DNA from: Dichetophora obliterata
Taxonomy: Eukaryota; Arthropoda; Insecta; Diptera; Sciomyzidae
Direction: 5' to 3'
DNA length: 64,000 nucleotides
Assembly: GCA_963920525.1 (NCBI GenBank)
Contig: OY986438.1
Coordinates: 176,013,093 to 176,077,092 of the forward strand
Position numbers and translations under genes: made by a program. Positions within the stretch are counted from its first letter, which is position 1; each line of letters opens with the position of its first letter. The notes below the pieces were generated by a model. That model did not search any database and was not told the origin of the DNA. It was given only the letters and a program-made list of their open reading frames with translations. Below are positions 35,955-47,287 of the stretch, piece after piece.

Positions 35955-37640
35955 AAGACTTCTGACGGATTTACTGACGATCCCGTTATAATTTGTGGCC
36001 TATTTGCCACTCTCTTTAAAGAGTCATTCTGTTCAGACTCTTTTAGTCCTGATGAAGAGTACTTTGAATATATGAACTCTACACCCAGGGTTTCGTTGGG
36101 CCCTATATCTTTTAACTCAGAGGATATTTTAAAGTATATTGGGTTGATCGATGAGGATTTTAATGCTGGACCTGACGGAATTCCTGCCGCAGTGTTAACA
36201 CGATGTGGTTCCGTTCTAAGTCAACCACTGTCCATGTTATTCAATAAATCAATTAGCGAAAGTATTTTTCCACTTTTTTGGAAAAAATCTTTTATAGGTC
36301 CTATCTATAAAAAAGGTTGTAAGAACGATATAAACAACTACAGGCCTATCGCGAAACTCTCGTCAATTCCAAAACTTTTTGAGCGCCTCGTGTATGATCG
36401 TGTGAAAATTCACTGTGGGAAGGTCATGACAACTCGTCAGCATGGATTTGTTACTGACAGATCCACTGTGTCTAATCTCCTCGATTTTACAACGTTTTGC
36501 TTAAATTCATTTTATTCAGGTAACCAGGTCGACTGTATTTACACTGATTTTAGTAAAGCATTTGATAAACTGCCACATAACTTAATTCTATTTAAACTAA
36601 AGTTAATGGGTTTTCCACAATTTTTTGTAAGCTGGATTCAATCGTATCTGACGGAGCGATCTTATCAAATACGATTTCGAGGCGTATTGTCAGCTGAATT
36701 TATTGCTGAATCAGGTGTTCCTCAAGGTAGCCACCTTGGTCCACTTCTGTTTATTTAAGCCATTAATGATGTAACCCACATCATCAAACACTCTCATCTA
36801 CTTATCTATGCAGATGACATGAAAATATACAGAACAATAGATGCTAAAGACAATTCAGATCTGTTCCAGTCTGATTTGAAATCCTTTGAAATTTGGTGTT
36901 CTAAAAACAATATGTTTCTAAATCCAGATAAATGCCAAACTATGACCTTTTCGCGAAAAAGGAATAATTTAATTTTTGATTATACGATAAAAGATACGGC
37001 TTTAAATCGTGTAGATTCTGTCAAAGATCTTGGTATATGCATGGATTCTAAGCTATCGTTTAACGTTCATATTGATTACATTTGTAAAAAAGCATCTTCT
37101 ATGCTCGGGTTTATGAAACGCTGGGCCAAAGAATTTAATAGTATGATCACAACTACAACGCTGTATTATGCAATTGTGTGACCTCACTTAGAGTATGCAA
37201 GTCAAGTTTGGTCCCCAAGTTACAATGTACATGTTGAACGTATAGAGAGAATCCAAAAACGTTTTGTTCGGTTTGCTCTAAGGGGCTTAAGTGCAACTGA
37301 TACTTTAAACCTTCCTCCTTATGAGGATCGTTTAAAACTTTTAAAAATGCAATCTTTGAATGAGAGAAGGAAGTCTGCAGATATCGTCTATTTACACCAA
37401 CTCATAACTGGTGTATTCGATTCACCAGAACTCCTAACTCTTATAAATTTTAACACTAACCGTAGAAGCAGTAGAAATGCTAACAATTTAATTTACTTAC
37501 CTTTTAGTAGAACAAATTATATGGCTACTGCTCCTTTACATCGCATGAGTACCTTTGTTACCAACTGTAGCTTTTTTGATGTTAACTTATCGAAAGGTCA
37601 ACTCAAAAGTAGATTGAAAACTAATGTATGATTAGATCTA
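35955..37640 (+). mobile_element. Jockey/CR1-like LINE, RT domain, two stops
   Basis: A single frame of reverse transcriptase. It has a pre-RT region (DDPVIICGLFATLFKESF), NNYRPIAKLSSIPKLFE, YTDFSKAFDKLPH, GVPQGSHLGPLLF, LIYADDMKIY and a C-terminal region to KSRLKTNV. Only two in-frame stops interrupt it: TAA at 36756-36758 (LLFI*AIND) and TGA at 37179-37181 (YYAIV*PHLEYA). All RT motifs including YADD are intact. The endonuclease is lacking; the copy is 5' truncated near 35955. Comparatively young. Confidence 0.9.
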
Positions 37641-37754
37641 TGTAAACGCATGGATAGTTGTTATGTCTTGTGTTGTCCCTGAGCCCAACCCATATTATGG
37701 TGGGTAAATTTTTCTCACTTTGGATTGTTTTGGACCGCTCTTATCGATATCATT

Positions 37755-38077
37755 GGGGCTATTCACGGTTTGAGCGTACTTTTAACAAATCGTATTTATA
37801 GCATTTGTTATTGTTCAAACTGTGAGCACCTCGCCATGTGACCGTCGTATTAAAAAATTGTGCAGCCCTGTGATGTATGTCATTATGCGGCTGTTGACAG
37901 ATCATAAAAATACGAGGTACAAAAAACACGTCTAAGGGCTGCTTTTATTTCCGCGTGCCTGCGTATTTGCGTTTGTATGCAAAGCAACAGCAAGGCAAAA
38001 TGCGCTTTCGTAAATTGGCATACAAATAGCGGATCGTACAAATGGCGGACCAGCGTATTCGAACTGTGAATGGCCTT
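37755..38077. mobile_element. TIR element, AGGSYATTCAC ends (323 bp)
   Basis: Ends GGGGCTATTCACGGTTTGAG and (reverse complement) AAGGCCATTCACAGTTCGAA. ATT lies on both flanks (37752-37754 and 38078-38080), a possible 3-bp target duplication. The interior repeats CGTATTTGCG, TTTGTATGCAAA, ATACAAATAGCG and TACAAATGGCGG words. Similar termini (AGGGTATTCA) recur at 44925 and 55685. Confidence 0.7.
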
Positions 38078-38189
38078 ATTGAGATGTTGTAATGTTGTTT
38101 GGGCTGGTTCTTAAGATGATCTAATGCGGAGAAAGTGCGAAAAAGCTGTAGTAGCTGAACTCTATTGTTATTGCATGTATATAAATCTC

Positions 38190-38517
38190 TGGTGGCCGTA
38201 GCCTAGTGGGTAGAGTGCGTGGCCCCTAAGCTAAAGAACCTCGGTAGCCCGGGTTCAATTCCAGCTCAGACAGAAAGTTTTTTCAATTGAATTAATTTTT
38301 CTGTTCGGTCGTCACATCCTGCAGACAATGGCAAACCTCAGAGAGTACAAATTGCCATGTAAAGCTTCTTGAGGACATAAGCCGTTCGGAGTCGGCATAA
38401 AACACGTAGGTCCAGTCCTCGGTCATTTGTGATCAAACATTTAATAACACGCACAACACAATTGATCAATAGAAGCTAGGTCAGAGTCCTTCCAAGGCTG
38501 AAATGGCCAGTTTTTTT
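38190..38517 (+). repeat. tRNA-headed SINE, family 2
   Basis: The head GGCCGTAGCCTAGTGGGTAG followed by AGTGCGTGGCCCC has an A-box-like start and a B box GGTTCAATTCC, then AGCTCAGACAG. The body runs through TGTTCGGTCGTCACATCC, ATAAGCCGTTCGGAGTCG and GGTCAGAGTCCTTCC to a T-rich end after GGCTGAAATGGCCAG. No cloverleaf can be closed. A head-only relative lies on the minus strand at 61415-61488. Confidence 0.75.
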
Positions 38518-38548
38518 ATTTTATTATATATTTATATATTTAACTAGC

Positions 38549-39992
38549 TGGAACCCGGCGCGTTGCTGCCACGCCCCCGTTGCCAAACTTCCATAAAATG
38601 TTATCAGTGAACCTGCATTGGGTTGATCTAAATTTGGGTTGAATGAGAGGTGCCACGCCCCTTTGTTTAACTCCCATAAAATTTGATTAGTGAAACGGCA
38701 TGTGTAAATCGTGGTAGAATAATGAATTCTTAGGCTATAACTTCAAAGCTATTCGATATCGCAAATCGCATATTTGGGTTGTATGGGAGGTGCCACGCCC
38801 CCTGAATGGCATGTGTAAATTGTGGTAGAATACCGAATTCCGAGGCTGTGCGAGCTGTAACTGAAAAGCTATTCGATATCGCAAATTATGGGAGGTTGCC
38901 ACACCATACGTCCATAAAATGTTATCAGTAAAACGACATGTGCAAATTGTGCTCGAATACCGAGGCTGTGGAGGTCTATAACTCCAAAGCTATTCGATAT
39001 CGCAAATTCTGGTTGCAAGGGAGGAGCCACGCCCCTTGTACAACGCCCATAAAATGTTATCAGTAAAACAGCACGTGTAAATTGTCGTCGAATACTGAAT
39101 TCCGGGGCTGTGTGAATTATAACGCAAAAGCTATTCAAAATATTAAATGTGGGTTTTAAGGGAGGTGCCACGCTCCCTTTCCCAACGCCCATAAAATTTT
39201 GTCAGTAAAACGGCACGTGTAAATTGTGGTCGAAAACCCAATTCTATGGCTGTGCGAACTATAACTCAAAAGCTATTCGATATCTCAAATTTGGGTTGTA
39301 TGGGAGGTGCCACGCCCCCTTGTCCAACACCATAAAATGTTATCAGTTAAACTTAATGTGTAAATTGAGTTCGAATATTAAATTCCGAGCCTGTGCGGTC
39401 TGTAACTAAAAAGCTATTCGATATCGCAAATTTGGGTTGTATGGGAGGTGCCACGCCCCCTTGTCCAACACCATAAAATGTTATCAGTTAAACTTAATGT
39501 GTAAATTGAGTTCGAATATTAAATTCCGAGCCTGTGCGGTCTGTAACTAAAAAGCTATTCGATATCGCAAATTTGGGTTGTATGAGAGTGCCACGCCCCC
39601 TTGTCCAACGCCCATTTTTTCTTTCTGTAAAAAACGTTTGTAGACTATTACAAACATTTTAAAAAAGTTAGCCAAATTGGCGCAGGCGTTCTGCGATTTT
39701 AGGTATATATAAAAAAGTGGGCGTAACAGTGGGAGTGGTCAATTTTTCTTCAGTAAAAACTTAAAATGGATTACTACGAACATTTAAAAAATAAATTAGC
39801 CAAATCGGTGTAGCCGTTTCCGATTTTAGATAAATAAAAAAGTAGGCGTAAAAGTGGGCGTGGTCAATTTTTCTTTCCGTAAAAACCTAAGTTGGACTAT
39901 TACGAACATTTTAAAAAAATATCCAAATCGGTCCAGCCGTTCTCAACTGATGCAATTACCAACGAACGACATTTGATTTTTATTTATGTAGA
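38549..39992 (-). mobile_element. Helitron-like element with internal minisatellite
   Basis: On the minus strand the 5' end is A|TCTACATAAATAAAAATCAA at 39992 and the 3' end is CCGGGTTCCAGCTAG|T at 38549, matching the plus-strand element at 7265-8362. It contains patches such as GGACCGATTTGG and GGGCGTGG. Most of the interior is a tandem array. No Rep/helicase coding. Confidence 0.65.
38560..39610. repeat. About nine tandem monomers of roughly 140 bp
   Basis: GCCACGCCCC marks monomers near 38568, 38651, 38792, 38898, 39025, 39166, 39308, 39449 and 39589. Each is followed by CCCATAAAATGTTATCAGT, ACGTGTAAATTGTGGTCGAA, GAATTCCGAGGCTGTG and AAAGCTATTCGATATCGCAAA variants. The monomers starting near 39308 and 39449 appear identical over about 140 bp, so the array was expanded recently or is homogenised. 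Confidence 0.9.
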
Positions 39993-41593
39993 TTAAAGTG
40001 TACAGTTCTTTGAGAAATCATACTAGATGCCATGCATTGCTTAATCGTTTTCTTTTCAAGTATTTGTGTTGCGAGAATTTTAATAAATTCCATGTTGCTC
40101 TCTACTCTTCTCTTTTTGAGCTCAGCTAGTATAGTGCAAGAAATAAAAACAGATGAGCCTCGAGCAAGGCGAAAACTGAGATACATATACATGCCGTGCT
40201 GAACGAAACAAATGAAGAAATGTGTTTTTATTTCATTTGGCATGTAATATCTTATGGAGATTAATAAAAAAGAAAAGTTTGTCATAACTTTTATTAGTAG
40301 TATTTTGTTCCAAGTCTGTAATATTAGTGAAAATGACACTTTTTTTAAGGAAATGTGTGTGTCAAGGATAGATACAAGTTGTCAAAATACAAATATTATT
40401 CAGCTTGGTTTTCACTGCTGCTTAATCGTAAAAGATACAATTTTTACAATACAAAGATACAATAATTTTAAAAGCAACTTTAAACAACGATTCGATCTAA
40501 AAATCAGAACGAAATTTTAAGGTTTCAAAAATTTGAGGACTCAAAAAATTTTAAAATTTTTACGCACCTTTTTTTAATTACTTCTTTATACGATGTTTAT
40601 TTAGCATGCATTCAACAAAATGATTCGTCATTTGGCACTTTAAAAAATTGGTTTTTTTGTTGTGGCAAAAAGAGCTAAGTGTTTTCACAGTACTTGTCAA
40701 TAGTTTATTACTTTAAACATTTGCAAATATTTTCAAATTGCTGTCGGGGAAAAAACTTTAAACAATTAACGGAGTTAAAGATCTTTGACTGAAGTGAAAA
40801 ACATATAACTCTTCAAATTATCAAAGTTCAAATAATTTAATACTATTAAATAAAAATTAAGTAAAGTACTTAAGGCAGGCCAGTGCACAGTGAAAAATTA
40901 TGATAGAAAATGAGACACGACCATATCACAAATGTTTCTTATTAAAGTCTTTTCTAATACAAAATTTAAATTGCACTTAATACTTTAATAACCAATCTTT
41001 ACTATAATGCAGAAATTTCATAAAATTTTATGTAAAAGAAACATTTTTGACGACCCAAAACATATTATTTTAGTTTATGTACAATTCAAACCTGTTCGCT
41101 TCACCACTTTTGCAGCTAATTTTCTATAAAAGTTTGCAGAAATTCTTATAAAATATTACACATTTATGAAAAGCACAATTTATAGAAATTTTAGAAAAAT
41201 ATTAAGTTTTTAACTATAAGGTTCCATTTACGAGTAATTAATTGAACAATAAAATAAGAGAAAGTAATAAAATATTACGTTTACCGAAACTTTCGGTAGT
41301 CATCCACGCTCCCTCATGTAAAATTCAGAGCACTTGAAGACACTTCTAATAAACGCCAAAAAAGTTTCATCCATGGTTCTTCGTAATGTATTTGATAATT
41401 TCATCGTTCTTCAGCAAAGTTGTTGCTATTTATCTGAACAACAACTTTGTTGAACAAATATATATGAAAAAAATCGTTGGAAATTGTCTTAAAAACTTTT
41501 ACAAGCCACATATTTTTGCCCCGCTTCCAAAGCTTCAAATCAATTAAAGTTATTCATACGCCATGATATATCTAATTTTTTAGTTGCAACTAA
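39993..41593. other. Non-coding, nothing recognised
   Basis: AT-rich. The minus-strand frame 40339-39980 (119 codons) and the plus-strand frame 40254-40520 overlap each other and neither shows a recognisable domain. ACCGAAACTTTCGGTAG near 41284 is a short palindrome. No gene called. Confidence 0.35.
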
Positions 41594-42030
41594 AGACCCA
41601 ATCAAAATAGACGTTTTGCTCCGTAACGAGTAAAAACGTAAGTGTTCGGTTAAATGCATATTTATGTTGTTACCCAAAATGAGCAAACTTAACTTAACGA
41701 AAATAAACGAAACAGTTTTATAAGACGTATTATTCCGTAAGAACCGAACTGCTAGAGTAGCAACTCGTCAACAACAGCTGTGCAGAGTGAGTTCTTATTT
41801 TATTTTCATAAGTTTGTTTCAATTACACCATTATTTCACTCATCTTTCAAAAATCTTTATTAAAAATTTAAAAATGCACAAATTAAATAAACACTCGATT
41901 GCCACCTGATCAGCTGATTCAGGCGAGTTGAGCACTCGTTTCATTTTGGGTTAAGTCCGTAAACATCCGTAACGAGTGCAGACGTTCGTCAAGTTGCTAT
42001 CGTCTCGTTTCGTCTATTTTGGTTGGGCCT
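41594..42030. mobile_element. TAA-flanked TIR element with CGTAACGAGT array (437 bp)
   Basis: Ends AGACCCAATCAAAATAGACG and (reverse complement) AGGCCCAACCAAAATAGACG, 18 of 20 identical. TAA immediately flanks both (41591-41593, 42031-42033). A 3-bp TWA target duplication with such ends is typical of PIF/Harbinger. The interior repeats CGTAACGAGT, ACTCGTCAAC, GAGCACTCGTTTC and GACGTTCGTC. Non-coding. Confidence 0.75.
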
Positions 42031-42119
42031 TAACTTTAAGTTAAACTTTTTGTAATACCCACTCGGTCTATTTGTTAGTATTAAGATTAAGTCCTATGAG
42101 GCAATAAAGCTGTATATTA

Positions 42120-42900
42120 TTATTCGGCGACTAAAGTGGTTGCTAGGCCTGAAAATGAAAGTTTGTACCAATTCGGACTGTCTACATTACATGCCTGGAT
42201 TAGTTGCATGGAAATGATATGACATATTTCCTACAACTTGTTTTTCTAAACATGGTCAACCACAAGTGAAGAGAAGAAACGGCTTAGACAAGAGAAGATC
42301 TTGTTACGAAATCATTTTCGTGAGGAGCCAGGATTGATCATCGACAAACCAAAACAATAAAGTGGTAATACAAATGATGGTAATACTGCTAGAAGTTTTT
42401 TTTTACAATGCAAGCTGCTCTACTCATATCACTAGCGTAAATGAAAATTTGATTAAGACTTAACATAGTACTGCAAGGTCACTCCTCAGGTGTTATGATA
42501 AATGCTGAAAATTTTGGTAGTTATGTTTTAGAAACTGCCCAAATAAATGTGAACTGTTATGGATAATATTCAGTACACAAAATTTGAACCAATGTCGAAA
42601 ATGTCATAAAGCCTTTCACAGACTTCCTATCGGTCAACTTTCAGAAGATGCGCAAGAATCTCGTAAATAGGATTATAAAAAAATCACGCCAGAAAATGCT
42701 CTCGATTACATACAAATGCGGATGTATTTCACACTCTTCTGTATACTTCTGATCCGTACATCACCAGCATTAGAAAACTATATGCCAAAAATGTGCAGTA
42801 GTTTGATGAAGAACTCTGCAGCTTTTGAAGTGAACTCTGCAGAACTGAAGTTAATCAGGTATAATGAAGTGCCTATTATTTACCGATATATTGGTAGGTA
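42120..42900 (+). pseudogene. Broken copy of a repetitive ORF of unknown function
   Basis: Three frames, in order, give ATKVVARPENESLYQFGLST, then LHAWISCMEM, then GLIIDKPK...SGNTNDGNTARSFF, then LPIGQLSEDAQESRK, and finally HTNEDVFHTLL-like and SPALENYMPK segments. The first phrases are typical of uncharacterised proteins found in many copies in insect and other invertebrate genomes, presumably part of a mobile element. I cannot name a domain or reaction. Multiple stops and frameshifts show it is dead. Confidence 0.5.
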
Positions 42901-43184
42901 AGCATTTTATCTATTTTTCATCATTTCTCATAATTTAAAGGTATGTCCTTATACTGATCTAGTAATCTTCTTCTTTTTCTAGCGTATTGACAATGAGTTT
43001 GGTTTTGCATTTTTTAAGAAGGCTCTCAGTTTGATCACATCAAAGGGATCTTCGGCGTTAAAACCTAAACTGCAGAAAAATAAATTTTTATTATGTCCAT
43101 TCATCTTTGTTTTTGTCGTACTCTTGGTGGATCTTTAAGAACATCCACTTTTAGAGTAATATTTTTATTTAGAAATAAAATATA

Positions 43185-43440
43185 TCGAGGGCGATTTTTC
43201 AAAACGTGCTATTTGCACTTTTGTCGAAAATGAGTTTTTGATGGGAATGTGTTCGCTGATTTAGTTGTCATGTATTATATTTATTTTAAAGTGAAAAATT
43301 ATTTCTACAATCATTTTATTGTAATAATACTGTAGAAAAAAGATTAGTTCTTACTCTTTACATTAACTAAAGAAACAGTTTTTTGCTCTCCTGAAAAATT
43401 GTGATTATGCAAATAGCACGTTTTGAAAAATCGCCCTCGA
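43185..43440. mobile_element. 256-bp MITE with 33-bp perfect TIRs
   Basis: TCGAGGGCGATTTTTCAAAA continuing CGTGCTATTTGCA is present at the left end and as a perfect reverse complement at the right end. TA flanks both sides (43183-43184, 43441-43442). Perfect 33-bp TIRs suggest recent activity. Non-coding. A TA target suggests a Tc1/mariner-type or related mobiliser. Confidence 0.9.
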
Positions 43441-43789
43441 TATGTCAATTTTGAAGTTCTTCATTTTTACTTAACATTTTTGTAATCTTGTATGCCAAAA
43501 ACTCTAATAAAAAGTATTTAAATAGAACTGTGATTTATTACTTTCTACGTGTACCAAATTTCAACACTCTATCTTCAGTTTAAAAAGAGTTATCGATTTT
43601 TGATCCGAAACAGACCTTTATTTTCCACTGTGCGGTGGTCCAGCGTTCGAAAATTTGAGGTATTTTTCGAATTTTTTTTTTTTTTTTTTGAAAGGTTAAA
43701 ATAATGCGCAATGATATTTAAACTTTTAAGGTATAGGTATTGTAACACTCATATCACATAAAAAAAAATGTTTTTTTCAATATGAAAAA

Positions 43790-45700
43790 TTGTGATTATG
43801 TTCAAAATAAGAATAATGTCTCAAACTATAGATCTATTTCTAAGCTATCAAATGTTTCGAAACTTTTTGAAAGTATTATTAAAAATAGATTATTCTTCTA
43901 AGTTAAGCGACACACTTGCTTTGAACAGCACAGGCTTTTTCTGGTCGATCTACTGTAACTAACTTAGCAGTTTTCTCAAGATTCTGCATTTCATCTTTTG
44001 AACTAGGACATCAAGTTGATACTGACTTTTCCAAAGTCTTTGAAAAGGTTCCTCATAACGTTTTATTAGCTAAACTTTCCAAAATGAGTTTCCATTCTAA
44101 TTTCTTGAATTGGATCTAGTCTTATCTTATCTTAATATAGACTATGTTTCGTGAAAAAAATGGTGTTAAATCTCATCACTACATTGCTTCTTCTGGAGTC
44201 CCGCAAGGTAGCATTCTTTGCCCTCTACTTTTTTTGTTATTTATTAATGATTCGCCAAAATTTTGACTTTATACTAATGATTTAAAGCTTTTCAGTAAAG
44301 TATCTGATCTAAATGATGCTGTTCTCTTACAGAAAGATCTTAGTAATTTGCTGTCATGGAGTTTATTGAATTTGTTACCGTTAAATTTTAACAAGTGCTT
44401 TGGTATGACATACACGAAGTAATTTTTTCATATTCCCTCTCTGGTAACCCCTTAAAAAAGGTTAAGGATTCAATTAAAATACTAATGTAGTTCAATTAAA
44501 TACCTTGGAGTTATTTTTGACTCCAAGTTCACTTTTGTTGATCATATAACTTATGTTGTTCCAAAATCATATTCTTTGCTTGCATTTGTGCGTAGAAATA
44601 GTTTAGAATTTTCTGAACCTCATACTCTGGTTTGTCTTTATAATTTTTTTGTAAAGTCAAGGTTAGAGCATGCTTCTTTTATATAGAATCCTTTCTATTT
44701 AATCTATTGTGCTCGAGAGGAAAAGATCCAAAAATCGTTTCCACTTTTTGCGCTTCGTACTTTACACTTTGAAGAATCTTTGCCTTCCTATGATACGCGA
44801 ATTTTACAGTTGGGCTTGAAAACTCTTGAAAATAGTAGAAAGATACAGTAGTAATCATTTATTCACGATCTTATATCCAGTCAAACTGAATGTGACCAGT
44901 TATTACAATTTCTAAATTTTAATAAGGGTATTCATGCAAATGGGCAATACCCTTATAAATGGTATAAACTGTGTAAGTTTATCAGCCTCATAAATGTACT
45001 ATGAAATTTGTATGGAAAAGCCTTTGCACAAACCAGATATATTTGCCCTTCGATTTAGTTGAGCAATCAAGGTGGCAAACTTTTATAATCAGTTTTCATT
45101 TTTCGAAAGTTAATTCATTTCCTATTAGAGGCCGGCAAAAAGGCAATGAAGAGGTAAAAATTTGTGAATTAAAGCAAAAGTAACAAACATTTAGTTGAAA
45201 ATTACAACTTAAAAACTTATTGACAACATATGCAACATACGACAATAAATTGCAGTTGAAATTATATGCAACAAATGAAATATCAATTTTAAGGGCTATT
45301 CATGCAACCTGCCTGATAAAAATAACTAATTGCTCAAATTATAATATTGCCACTTTGCATGAATACCCTTAATATTTCTGCGAGAATGTTATGGCATTAC
45401 GCGTTATTCCATTCTCAAACTCATAGAACTCTTTATGCACTTAATGACCCTTTAAATCATCATTGTATAATGAATTATCTTGTGAAATTGACTTCGAAAT
45501 TGTCAATTAAGAATTTGCTAAATACCTTCTTTCATACATAATTTTTATTTCTAAGTATAATTAATTTTTACTCTTTCTTCAATTTTTTTGTTATTTTTTA
45601 GTATAGTTTGTATGTTCTTTTTATTTTTTTTTTTAGTAGTCCGTAAGGATGTTGTATTTTCAAAGACTTAATCAATGAATAAATAACTAAAATGGCGCTC
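43790..45700 (+). mobile_element. Decayed LINE reverse transcriptase, interrupted by a MITE
   Basis: Recognisable RT pieces in shifting frames: NNVSNYRSISKLSNVSKLFE at about 43800, TDFSKVFEKVPHNVLLAKL at about 44020, [20 protein letters not shown] at about 44195, LYTNDLKLF at about 44270 (the usual Y-A-D-D is Y-T-N-D), and C-terminal text to about 45540. A TIR element is inserted at 44925-45369. Many stops; not functional. Similar in order to the LINE at 35955. Confidence 0.8.
44925..45369. mobile_element. TIR element (AGGGTATTCATGCAAA ends) nested in a LINE
   Basis: 445 bp with inverted ends AGGGTATTCATGCAAATGGG and (reverse complement) AGGGTATTCATGCAAAGTGG. TAATA lies on both sides (44920-44924, 45370-45374). 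Removing the element and one flank restores the host LINE reading frame across the site (LNFN then ISARM), giving independent proof of its limits. The interior repeats TGCAAC words, and a third terminus-like copy (AAGGGCTATTCATGCAAC) lies at about 45291. Confidence 0.85.
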
Positions 45701-45989
45701 AGTGGGACCCACTCAAAAAAAGGGGGCCTGGGCGGTGTTGTAAATTTTGACTTTTCTATTTATCAGAAAAAAAAAAAAGAATAATATTAATCACTGTGAG
45801 TGCAGTTTGACCGGGACTAGAAATAAAAAATATTAAAAATTGAAAGAATGATGCACTTTTATAGTTGAAGTTCTAAGAACGATAGGCAGCGATAGCCACT
45901 GATATTGTGAACAACATATTAAAATTTCATATGATTCGGCTGAATAGCTTTGAGATTTTTACAACACATTGCCGAAAAAAGTAGTTTCG

Positions 45990-46264
45990 AAATAAACGAA
46001 ACACTGTGCTTTTCAGTGCTTTTGTGTTTTTCAGTAAAATAGTACTTATTTACTACAATTTCATTAAAAAAGTACGTAAGTACCTCAGAGACATTTTTAG
46101 TACATTTTCATACACTTGATCTTTCCTTGCTTTATTAAAAATTTCATAAAGTTTTCAGTGCCGTTTATGTGCATTTTTGCAACCCTTTTTACAACACATT
46201 CAAACGAACTGTCACGCTGATTAGTTGTAGATAGCATTTTATTTTTTAAGTATATTAATAATAA
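45990..46264. repeat. Outlying copy of the hAT-end unit
   Basis: CGAAACACTGTG at about 45997 followed by TTTTTCAGTAAAATAGTACT, AAAAAAGTACGTAAGTACCT, TTTTTAGTACATTTTCATAC, GCAACCCTTTTTACAACACA and CTGATTAGTTGTAGATAGCA is a diverged copy of the unit tandemly repeated at 47288-47842. It borders the left edge of the large palindrome. Confidence 0.7.
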
Positions 46265-46573
46265 TAATTGCATATTAATAATAATTAAATTAAATAATTT
46301 ACAATTTTTCTGACGCTTAGAATAAAACACATTATTTTTCTCTGAATCGCTACCATAATAGTTCACACCAGTTGTGAACGACATACGTTCTCCTGACACC
46401 TAATAGTTATTGTATTATGATTGTTTATTTGAATTGAATTTTGACTGCAACCGTAGTGATCTCTACGAGTCGTTTATCTTGCCATTTCTTTGAGAAAATT
46501 TGTTATCGCGATTATATTAAGGCGAAAAGAACGCAGCTTTTATTAAATAAATATAGAACTGTACATTCAGTTC

Positions 46574-46882
46574 TTAACATTTAATTAAGAAAATGTGCGT
46601 CTTCCTCTTCTTCCACAGAATTATTTTCAAATACATATAATTTTTAATTTTTATGTTAAAGCAACATTGCCCAGTGGCTTTCAACAAATTTCTTGTTTCA
46701 ATTGAAAAGGAAAGAGAATCAATAATCAGACGATTTCTGCACCTTGTTTTGATAAAATTTTGAATCGAAAATATTCTTTCAACTTTTGTTGAAGAATGTG
46801 AAACTGACAAAACCCCCGGTTTTAATTCCCAATAAAAATTTCGGAAAGCCGGTTCAAAAATTTCGTTTTTAAGCCTTTTCAA
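46574..46882 (-). pseudogene. hAT transposase C-terminus, left arm
   Basis: 102 codons including SVSHSSTKVERIFSIQNFIK and TRCRNRLIIDSL. This is the hAT dimerisation motif (S-x-A/S-x-x-ERxFS...N.IKT..RNRL). Starts at a chance ATG; no N-terminal BED finger or DDE core is attached, so it is a fragment. Exact mirror copy at 48167-48475. Confidence 0.75.
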
Positions 46883-47287
46883 ATTATTTCACATTAATGC
46901 CTACGTGCATTAATGCACGTATTTCAGAAATAAAATACCTTCTGCAACTGATCAGAGTGGCAGTGCGTTTGAATGTGTTGTAAAAAGGGTTGCAAGAATA
47001 CACATAAACGGCACTGAAAACTTTATGAAATTTTTTAATAAAGCAAAGAAGATCTTTCTTTAAAGCGTATGGAATTATACTAAAAATGTCTTTGAGGTAC
47101 TTACGTACTTTTTTTAATAAGACTGTAGTGAAAAAGTACAATTGTACTGAAAAATGCAACTCTGGCACACAGTGTTTCGTGTACACTCACTCTCCTTACA
47201 CTCATTATATACTTAAAAGAGAAAATAGTATCTACAACTGATCAGGGTGGCAATGCGTTTGAATGTGCTGTAAAAAGGGTTGCAAAT

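Noticed and set aside
38560..39610. CRISPR-like array of repeats and spacers
   Set aside because: Monomers are continuous 140-bp tandem repeats without unique spacers, inside a Helitron-like element in a eukaryotic genome.
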